Positions 1-6,051 of a DNA stretch of 10,673 nucleotides are shown here, one piece after another. Source of the DNA: CG-Epi1 sp964634895 (lineage in GTDB: Archaea > Thermoplasmatota > Poseidoniia > MGIII > CG-Epi1); NCBI GenBank assembly GCA_964634895.1, contig CAZWJS010000038.1:1-10673 (forward strand), in the 5' to 3' direction. Made by a program: the position numbers and the translations under genes. The notes below the pieces were generated by a model. That model worked only from the letters and a program-made list of their open reading frames with translations, searched no databases and was not told the DNA's origin. The stretch's first letter is position 1. The number at the start of each line of letters is the position of its first letter.

Positions 1-1833
1 ACTTGGTATTGGAGCGCAAATACCCTGATCATATTCTATAAGGAATGTTACTTGTCCGTCAGTGTTTGTTACTCCTTGGTTTGCCACTACTGGAGCTACT
101 GGCCAATAAATATTTGCCGCGCCAGTTGCTGTAATCATGATAGGTGCCTCAGCAACTGCGTTTCCATAATAATCAATCAAAGTTCCTGTTACCTCTAATT
201 GAGCAGTCGCTCCCATCGTGGAAAAATCCCAATATTGTGTTGGTGAACCAAGAGTTAATTGCCCAGGCACAAAGAACATAATTGCTTCACCTTCGTCCTC
301 ATTAATTCGTGCCGTAATTGTATCTCCATTAGTTCCAAAAGTAAGCGCTGAAACTTGACCTAAGCTACCTATTGCATCTGTAGAATAAGTAATGGTTGTA
401 TATGCTACACCGGGAAAATTATCTCCATTTATATTTTCGTTACCTGTAAAACTAACGCCTTCTACAAAAGCATCAATCAATGTATCAGGGAATTGCGGTT
501 CCATCGTCCAGTAAACATACGTGCTATCAGAAACTGGATTATACCAACGATCAAAGACTATAGCTGCTGCTTCTGTCTGATAGAAACCTCCACCTATTGG
601 CTCACTTTCCTGGGGATTATAATCTGGCTCAATGTAATATGGAGGTCCAGTTGCAATAATCACTGGAGTAGAAGTTGCACTAATAACTTCACCAGAATCA
701 GTCACTACAGACGCAGTAACTCTTATAGGTCCTGGTCCTGTACCACTATTAATAGAAACACAGGCTTCACCATTCGCAGTAAATGCAGAATCAATCATAC
801 CTGCATTATTAAGATTAGCGCCAGATGGAATATTTGGTCCAAGAATAAAAGTAACATTTACCGGCTCGTTTACTAGAACACCGTTTTCATCGTAGACTCT
901 TGCGCAAATCTGTGTAGACTCTAAACCACCTCCACCAACTACCATAATTTCACCTGGATATGAAGAGGGGATTTCTACATATGCTGGGGTACCTGAATAT
1001 GTCGTATCTAATATGGTAATCTGCACAGAATCAATAAGCGTCCCAAATACAGGATGTAAGTAACGTGCAACAATAGTAGAAACGCCCGCTTCATTGGGAT
1101 CACCAGTATCTTTAAAATTTACCAATGCAATACCTAGCGAATCTGTATATTTACTTAATTCACTTAAACTTCCATTCGTACTTTCAAAATACACTTCAAG
1201 ATCTTGTATCGCTTGACCATATTGTCTAGAAGATATTTTTGCAGATAAATCGGCGTTTGTAACTCCATCGTCCACTTTAATAGAACCTGTATTGGAGCTT
1301 AAATTAAATTGATATGGCCATAGCTGAACTGCAGTTGTATCAAAAACATTAAATCGTATTGTAGTCGAAAAATTTTGACTGCTAACCACATGCTTTGCTT
1401 CAATAGTGACTCCTTCATATGTTGGTGTAGCTGCATTATCATAGGCAGATTGGTCTTCATCTGAAAATTTAACTGTAGCAAGTCCATCTGCATTTGTATA
1501 GGAAGAACTCACATTAAACTTCCCAAAACTTTCTCCACCCACATTTGCTGAAAACTCAATTAATTTATTAGGTAACACATTACCGGTAGAGTCTTTTAAA
1601 ATAATATCTATCCTGGTTTTTACAAAATCACCTATAATATCTTCTCCTACAATTACATCATTACCTCCAACATCAGTTGCGAATGGCTGAGCAGCAATTT
1701 CTAAAGTATAATTTGAACTTGAAGTAGAACCAGTATCAGAATTTGTTGGAGTTCGATCATCACACCCAAGTAGAAGTAATGTGAAACCAATAGTTAATAA
1801 TAATTTTTCATTATATAAGAGATTAATTATCAT
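1..1833 (-). CDS. Ig-like repeat lipoprotein, putative surface adhesin (C-terminus beyond the window)
   Basis: The frame stays open for 611 codons from the ATG at 1833-1831 to base 1, so the 3' end is missing. The start overlaps the secretin gene by 11 bases and has an AAGGAG six bases upstream. Residues 11-23 are hydrophobic and end in a lipobox, L-L-G-C with the lipidated Cys at 24, followed by Asp-Asp and a Ser/Thr-rich linker to about residue 40. The rest is beta-rich and resembles tandem bacterial Ig-like (Big_1/invasin-type) domains, roughly 41-165, 166-277, 278-398, 399-540 and 541 onward. Each has a strand with a D..G turn then V.F (for example ARVYDENG at 311-318), and four carry a T-D/N-x-x-G-x-A-x-V motif. 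No enzyme motif was seen. Such proteins usually act in adhesion or as surface stalks; this role is inferred. Membership of the pilus operon suggests it works with, or is displayed by, the pilus machine. Confidence is high for the gene and lipoprotein, moderate for the fold and low for the role. Confidence 0.85.
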   Translation of the reverse strand, partial: MIINLLYNEKLLLTIGFTLLLLGCDDRTPTNSDTGSTSSSNYTLEIAAQPFATDVGGNDVIVGEDIIGDFVKTRIDIILKDSTGNVLPNKLIEFSANVGGESFGKFNVSSSYTNADGLATVKFSDEDQSAYDNAATPTYEGVTIEAKHVVSSQNFSTTIRFNVFDTTAVQLWPYQFNLSSNTGSIKVDDGVTNADLSAKISSRQYGQAIQDLEVYFESTNGSLSELSKYTDSLGIALVNFKDTGDPNEAGVSTIVARYLHPVFGTLIDSVQITILDTTYSGTPAYVEIPSSYPGEIMVVGGGGLESTQICARVYDENGVLVNEPVNVTFILGPNIPSGANLNNAGMIDSAFTANGEACVSINSGTGPGPIRVTASVVTDSGEVISATSTPVIIATGPPYYIEPDYNPQESEPIGGGFYQTEAAAIVFDRWYNPVSDSTYVYWTMEPQFPDTLIDAFVEGVSFTGNENINGDNFPGVAYTTITYSTDAIGSLGQVSALTFGTNGDTITARINEDEGEAIMFFVPGQLTLGSPTQYWDFSTMGATAQLEVTGTLIDYYGNAVAEAPIMITATGAANIYWPVAPVVANQGVTNTDGQVTFLIEYDQGICAPIPS

Positions 1834-3289
1834 TATTCTCTCCTTTCTGTTCTTCTTCAGTATCTTCTTCAGTATCTTCTTCATCGGTCTCATTAACTGA
1901 CCTCTCTAAATCATACATTGCTTTCGTTTTTGTAATTCCTGCAACTTCGCCTTTAACTACTGAAGGTGTAATTTGGATAATCAAATCCATTTTCTTTTCT
2001 AAAATATCTTTACTAGTAAATAATTTCTCACCTAAAACTGGAATTTTATGCAATAATGGAAATTTATATTCTGTATTTTTTCGATCTCGGCTGATTAATC
2101 CGCCTATAACAATTGTCTCACTATCTTTTACTCTAATAACCGTTGAAGAGGATCTTCTTTTTACTCTTGGAATATTCTTATCTGGACCGATAAACTCAAA
2201 AATTGAAGAAACCTCTGGTTCTACTTTTACAGTAATATCTCCATCCATATTAACAGAAGGCTGTACACGCATTTTTATGCCTACCTCCTCTTTTTGAACT
2301 TGCACCTGACCACCAACTCCACCTGAACTTAATATGTATGGAACTACATCAACCATTTCAATATAAGCATCTCTCCCATTTAGCGTAACTAACTTAGAAT
2401 CAGCCAATATTTCAGCCTGATTATCTTTCAAGAGCAGGTCAAGTGTAAAATCAAATGCTGTCATCTGCCTACTAAACATATTTGGGATTATATTACTTCC
2501 ACTTAAACGATTAAAAATCATTTCAGTTGGCTTTTCTTCAAAAGGAAGACCTGCATAAGTTTCCACTACACCGTCTCCTGTCTCATTAGCATTTTGCGTA
2601 AGTCCTGGCACTGAACTACCTGCACCTGTTAATCCGGAAGGAGCATTACCATTTTCTGCAAAAATATTTGTGTAGTGTGCGAGCTTAGACCAATCAATTC
2701 CCAATTTTTCCTCCGCATCAACAGCTACTTCTATTAAACGGACTTCTAGAAGTATTTGCAAAGCGGGGACATCTATTTCTTTAATCGCATCTTCTATTTC
2801 AGCAATTCGTTTTGGCGAAGCATTGATTAATAATTTATTTCCTGAGACATCAACTTGAATCTTATCTGTGAGATCTTGTAAAAGGTCTTTTAATTCCATA
2901 GCATCAGCATATTTTAGTTCAACAACATGCGATGTAATTCCAACCTCTTCTGCAAGTTTTTTATGCTCAGCAATCAAAAAAGAATTCCCTACAATCTCAT
3001 AACTTAAACCTACAGCTCGAACAACTAAATTTATAGCTTGCTGAATTGGTACATCGTCCAGATGAATTGTCAATTGCTCTTGTCGATTCACATTTGGATC
3101 AGTAACAATATTATACCCACTTTCCCTAGCTAAAATTGTCAAGATACTTGGTAAATAGGCATCTTCAGCATGAATAGTAACAAGTTTATCTTCATTTTTA
3201 TTATCTACATTAAGATCATCAGAGCCTTGAGATATAGCTATTTGGCTCGAAATCAATATAGAAAAAATGAAAATTATTAAATTCCTCAT
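1823..3289 (-). CDS. pilQ: PilQ-like outer-membrane secretin
   Basis: Forms the outer-membrane ring through which the pilus passes. Residues 1-20 are a signal peptide (hydrophobic 4-19, likely cleavage before Gln21). Residues about 36-107 look like the STN/N0 domain (AEDAYLPSIL, then the DDVPIQQAI segment). Residues about 119-174 are an N1/NolW-like domain ending in EIDVP. The secretin core spans about 177-446, with LLEVRLIEV, VTLNGRDAYI, the VIGGLI strand at 394-399 and the typical IPVLGEKLF at 416-424. At 488 residues it is shorter than proteobacterial PilQ (about 700) because no peptidoglycan-binding AMIN domains precede STN. An acidic low-complexity tail (about 467-486) replaces a recognisable pilotin-binding S domain. 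It follows the PilP/GspC-like gene by 2 bases and overlaps the lipoprotein gene by 11. An AAGGAG (3302-3307) lies 12 bases before the start. A T2SS GspD is the alternative, but PilT and PilMNO in the same operon favour PilQ. Confidence 0.9.
   Translation of the reverse strand: MRNLIIFIFSILISSQIAISQGSDDLNVDNKNEDKLVTIHAEDAYLPSILTILARESGYNIVTDPNVNRQEQLTIHLDDVPIQQAINLVVRAVGLSYEIVGNSFLIAEHKKLAEEVGITSHVVELKYADAMELKDLLQDLTDKIQVDVSGNKLLINASPKRIAEIEDAIKEIDVPALQILLEVRLIEVAVDAEEKLGIDWSKLAHYTNIFAENGNAPSGLTGAGSSVPGLTQNANETGDGVVETYAGLPFEEKPTEMIFNRLSGSNIIPNMFSRQMTAFDFTLDLLLKDNQAEILADSKLVTLNGRDAYIEMVDVVPYILSSGGVGGQVQVQKEEVGIKMRVQPSVNMDGDITVKVEPEVSSIFEFIGPDKNIPRVKRRSSSTVIRVKDSETIVIGGLISRDRKNTEYKFPLLHKIPVLGEKLFTSKDILEKKMDLIIQITPSVVKGEVAGITKTKAMYDLERSVNETDEEDTEEDTEEEQKGENNDN
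1840..1845 (-). promoter_or_regulatory. Shine-Dalgarno site of the Ig-like lipoprotein gene
   Basis: Minus-strand AAGGAG lies six bases before the ATG at 1833-1831. It sits inside the last codons of the secretin gene, where it encodes part of Gln-Lys-Gly-Glu. It decides the start of the lipoprotein gene: the other ATG nearby, 1812-1810, is in a frame that stops after five codons. Confidence 0.75.
1851..1883 (-). repeat. 12-bp tandem repeat in the secretin C-terminal tail
   Basis: Two perfect copies of plus-strand TCTTCTTCAGTA (1851-1862 and 1863-1874) are followed by a 9-base partial copy (1875-1883). On the coding strand they give the acidic repeat Glu-Glu-Asp-Thr near residues 470-480 of the secretin. 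The unit is a multiple of three, so gain or loss of a copy would keep the reading frame. Confidence 0.85.
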
Positions 3290-3291
3290 CT

Positions 3292-3828
3292 TTAATTCTC
3301 TCTCCTTCTTTCATTATCACTAGCAGACTTATCTTCCTCAAATTCTAGTCCAGCAACAGAATAATGAAATTCTTTATCTTTCTTGGTTATAACAATTTCT
3401 GTGGGATCAATCAGTACAACTTTTCCCCCTGCAATTGAATCACCAACAACAACTGTATAATTTTTATCCTTATAGTTAATACCCGCATATTTTTGAATGC
3501 CATCAATAATATGAGTTACTCTAAGCTTTCCACGATTACGATAGCGAAGAGAACGTCCCTTTGAATCTGTAAGATAAAGGACATTCGTTAAACGCATTGG
3601 CTCTTCCTCTAGAATAAATTGATAATTATCACGATCCTTAATACGAATTTCAAGATATTCAATAACCCCTTCTAATTCTTTATCAGTTCCAAATTGAACA
3701 TTTTTGGCACGATCCTTTGCCTTAGACCACTCTTTGTTTGCGGGAAGCAGCTTAATGCCAGCTGCAATAATTGATACCAAAGAAAATAGGATTAATAAAA
3801 CCCAAATTGTATTTTGCCTAGAATTCAT
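3292..3828 (-). CDS. PilP/GspC-like inner-membrane linker protein
   Basis: A 178-residue protein with a short cytoplasmic N-terminus, one hydrophobic segment at about 8-28, a charged linker to about residue 75, and a small beta-rich C-terminal domain at about 100-160 (GINYKDKNYTVVVGD, then GGKVVLIDPTEIVI). That pattern, a strand, then V-G-D, then K-V-V-x-I and V-x-I, resembles the homology-region fold shared by PilP and GspC, which contacts the N0 domain of the secretin. Position between pilO and the secretin gene is exactly where pilP sits in pilMNOPQ operons. Unlike classical PilP it has no lipobox cysteine, so it appears held by an uncleaved membrane helix as GspC is. The start overlaps pilO by 4 bases (ATGA), with AAAGG seven bases upstream. 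Assignment rests on pattern and position, so a divergent unrelated periplasmic linker cannot be ruled out. Confidence 0.7.
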   Translation of the reverse strand: MNSRQNTIWVLLILFSLVSIIAAGIKLLPANKEWSKAKDRAKNVQFGTDKELEGVIEYLEIRIKDRDNYQFILEEEPMRLTNVLYLTDSKGRSLRYRNRGKLRVTHIIDGIQKYAGINYKDKNYTVVVGDSIAGGKVVLIDPTEIVITKKDKEFHYSVAGLEFEEDKSASDNERRREN

Positions 3829-4400
3829 GCAGGAACCTTTATATTAGATTTAACCATCGTTAACGTTGATAAATGTATTTCTATAATTTGTTCACGTAAG
3901 TCCATCTCAGTTGCGTTACTTTTAATCCTTTCAATACCATTTTTTACATTAAACTCATCAATGGTCACAAGCCTAGGAGACTTTTCTAAATCAGACATAA
4001 ATTTTCCTAATTGTTCATAGGTACACTGCATAATTACTTCATAAGGTGCAGCAATATACTTTGGCTTCTCAACTCTAGGTTTAGGTTTAATATTTAATAG
4101 TGTTATACCATGAATATTTACCATCTCCATTAAATTTTTCATAAATGGTAAACTAGCGTCATCTGCTAATGAATCTTGCTTTGAAAGAGCAAGATTTTGT
4201 TCAAATAATGTATAAACTTCTTCTACTCTGCTTGCTAGAATTTGAGCGCTTATTAGCTGTTCATTTAATTCAATTAATTCATCCTCTAAATCAAGAAGAT
4301 CATTAGGTTTGTCACTAATCATCCATGCATGATTTCCCCAAAAACCAACTGTTAACATGATAGTTAATAAAGCAAGAATTCCATTCCTTTTAGCCATCAT
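3825..4400 (-). CDS. pilO: PilO-like pilus alignment complex protein
   Basis: A bitopic inner-membrane protein that pairs with PilN in the periplasm and links PilM to the PilP-like protein and secretin. Its 191 residues show a membrane helix at about 7-25, a Leu/Glu-rich coiled-coil stretch at about 36-75, and a PilO-type ferredoxin-like domain at about 84-182. The latter includes LMEMVNIHGITLLNI and the typical YEVIMQCTYEQLGKFMSDLE segment, here at about 119-139, and ends with the strand IIEIHLSTLTM. The size is typical of the family. ATGA overlap (4 bases) with pilN at the start and with the PilP-like gene at the end implies coupled translation. Two adjacent ATG codons (4400-4398 and 4397-4395) could start it; the first is given because it makes the ATGA overlap. 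Confidence 0.85.
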   Translation of the reverse strand: MMAKRNGILALLTIMLTVGFWGNHAWMISDKPNDLLDLEDELIELNEQLISAQILASRVEEVYTLFEQNLALSKQDSLADDASLPFMKNLMEMVNIHGITLLNIKPKPRVEKPKYIAAPYEVIMQCTYEQLGKFMSDLEKSPRLVTIDEFNVKNGIERIKSNATEMDLREQIIEIHLSTLTMVKSNIKVPA

Positions 4401-5002
4401 GATTTTTTATTCCTTTTCTTTTTAGGACTGGGTTTTAAAGCTGCTTCTACTTCAAAATGAACGATTTCCTGACCACGAACTTTTTTTAATGAACCCTGTC
4501 GAAATTTTATTTTTGGAAATTTTTTCGAGAACAAAGAATTTCGTTTCATCCTATTGATATAATTATGAACAACTTCGTATTCTTCTTCATCTTTGTAGAC
4601 AACTGAAATACCTTCAATATATAATTTTTTGTTCCTTTTATTGAATTTCAAACCGGTCAATGCCATGTCATCTGGTGTCATCTTACCAAGCAATTCGAAA
4701 TTCTTTGCCCATAAAGTTCTACCTGATTCTAGATCAGCAAATGACATTATATCTTGTTTAGATAAATTCTTTCCTTTTGCCTGTAAATCGAATATTTGTT
4801 TTTTTACATTAGAAATCTCATTTCTCTTTTGCTGCATTAAGGCATTATAACCTGAGCCAATCAATAAGATTGCACTATTCGCAGTAAACAAGAAGAGAAT
4901 AATTACTGAAAATATGGCCCAACGTCCCCTTTCTTTCCAGCGTTGAGTCCTAACTTCCTTACTGTCTGTTTTATTTAGGTTAATTTTTATAAAATTTTTC
5001 AT
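4397..5002 (-). CDS. pilN: PilN-like pilus alignment complex protein
   Basis: Inner-membrane partner of PilM (cytoplasm) and PilO (periplasm). The N-terminus carries IKINLN at 5-10, matching the conserved INL motif by which PilN docks in a groove of PilM. A basic stretch (about 15-27) precedes a single membrane helix at about 28-49, giving a cytoplasmic N-terminus by the positive-inside rule. A coiled coil at about 55-80 leads into the periplasmic domain, with LTGLKFNKRNKKLYIEG at 115-131 and the final strand IVHFEVEAAL at 180-189. At 201 residues it is near the usual length. The last residues (193-200) are almost all Lys, Arg or Asn, an odd basic tail; part of its coding sequence lies just upstream of pilO and contains an AAAAGGA that may serve as that gene's ribosome site. 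It overlaps pilM and pilO by 4 bases each. Confidence 0.88.
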   Translation of the reverse strand: MKNFIKINLNKTDSKEVRTQRWKERGRWAIFSVIILFLFTANSAILLIGSGYNALMQQKRNEISNVKKQIFDLQAKGKNLSKQDIMSFADLESGRTLWAKNFELLGKMTPDDMALTGLKFNKRNKKLYIEGISVVYKDEEEYEVVHNYINRMKRNSLFSKKFPKIKFRQGSLKKVRGQEIVHFEVEAALKPSPKKKRNKKS

Positions 5003-6051
5003 TCGTCTATAAATCCTCTTATAGCTAACCCCGTTGAAATAGCATATTGCTCTGGGTTAGAAATATCAATATTCTCAAATCCAGCAAGTGATTGAAATGG
5101 ATTAAATAATTCTGTACTAAGACTAAGTTTTTGCTCAATCATTTCTTTTAATCCTTGAGTAATTGATCCACCACCGCTTATCATTATTTTTGTAAAAAAA
5201 CTTTGGTTCGTTGTTTTTGCATAATACCGAAGAGATCTTCGAACATCCTCTATTAGATTATCAAATATATTCCTCTCTGCAACAGATATATCATTTAAAT
5301 CATTATCAATGCTACTTTGAAAACTATTTATTCCATCTTTCATCATTTTATCCTCAGCTGATATATAATCCATATCCAGTTTCTCTGATAAAGATGAAAC
5401 AAAATGATATCCTCCAACAGGTATGTCTCTAGTAAAGAATTGATCTTTTCGACCCCAAACAACCAAAGACGAAGAAACAGAACCAATATCAAGTAAGACA
5501 ACAGCTCCTTCTTCAGGAAATTCTTTTGAATTTCCAAATGCATTGGAAAGCGCAATAGGGTCAGCATCAATAATCCCTGGAGTAAAACCAATCTCTTTTA
5601 ACAATTCAAGATGAGCATTTGATACTTTTTTCGTACATGCAACCAATCCAATATCTATTTTATCTACTTCTTTAGGATTTGGACCAAAAACCTGGAAATC
5701 GATAACCGCATCTGATCCATCCATAGGAATATGCTTCCTTGCTTCAAAAGTCATCGATGAAAACAGTTCATCTTCAGGCATATCCATTGTTGTAATTTGT
5801 TTCACACTTACGTTTGTTCCATTCAAACTACTGACTAAATTTTTTACTCTCTTTGGATTTATATTCATTTCACGCATTAATTCTCGAACCGCCATTACCC
5901 ACATGGGTTTAGTTATTGATTCTGGATCATAAGTCTTATTTTGATCTGGAACGAGTCGAATGCCGGTATTTACAATTTTTGTCCCGCCACGACTCTTCTC
6001 TAAAAGCACTGCTTTTACAAATTGCCTACCAATATCTAATCCAAGATTCAT
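4999..6051 (-). CDS. pilM: PilM, actin-like cytoplasmic pilus assembly ATPase-fold protein
   Basis: Cytoplasmic ring protein with the FtsA/actin fold that binds ATP and the PilN N-terminus. All expected sites are visible: the phosphate-1 loop GLDIG at 4-8; the family segments MPEDEL (91-96) and FEARKHIPM (102-110); IDADPIAL at 161-168; the phosphate-2 loop LLDIG at 186-190; and the adenosine motif SGGGS at 292-296, with a closing ISTGLAIRG at 338-346. The 350-residue length is typical. Where many relatives have Thr after the phosphate-2 Gly-Ala/Ser segment, this protein has a run of Ser (191-195), a conservative change. The gene starts within the end of the large minor pilin gene (ATGA, 4 bases) with an AAAGGA six bases upstream, and overlaps pilN by 4 bases. 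It is the clearest sign that the cluster is a type IV pilus locus and not a type II secretion locus. Confidence 0.93.
   Translation of the reverse strand: MNLGLDIGRQFVKAVLLEKSRGGTKIVNTGIRLVPDQNKTYDPESITKPMWVMAVRELMREMNINPKRVKNLVSSLNGTNVSVKQITTMDMPEDELFSSMTFEARKHIPMDGSDAVIDFQVFGPNPKEVDKIDIGLVACTKKVSNAHLELLKEIGFTPGIIDADPIALSNAFGNSKEFPEEGAVVLLDIGSVSSSLVVWGRKDQFFTRDIPVGGYHFVSSLSEKLDMDYISAEDKMMKDGINSFQSSIDNDLNDISVAERNIFDNLIEDVRRSLRYYAKTTNQSFFTKIMISGGGSITQGLKEMIEQKLSLSTELFNPFQSLAGFENIDISNPEQYAISTGLAIRGFIDE

Noticed and set aside
493..876. Plus-strand open frame of 127 codons.
   Set aside because: It lies wholly antisense to the lipoprotein frame, has a composition typical of an antisense shadow (many Arg, Ser, Asn, Ile), no ribosome site and no recognisable domain.
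1299..1493. Minus-strand open frame of 64 codons inside the lipoprotein region.
   Set aside because: It is an alternative frame within the continuous 611-codon frame, which has a signal peptide, repeats and a strong ribosome site.
1810..1812. ATG closer to the lipobox as the start of the lipoprotein gene.
   Set aside because: It is in a different frame and meets a stop after five codons; the in-frame ATG at 1833 also has the ribosome site.
1823..3828. Reading the block as a type II secretion system.
   Set aside because: The AIRNLIRE-bearing PilT and a clear PilM with PilN and PilO mark a type IVa pilus; only the PilP-like and pilin genes have a GspC/GspG flavour.
5211..5591. Short open frames on both strands (5211-5432 plus, 5343-5591 minus).
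   Set aside because: Both fall within pilM, whose motifs run through this stretch without a break; they have no ribosome site or recognisable features.
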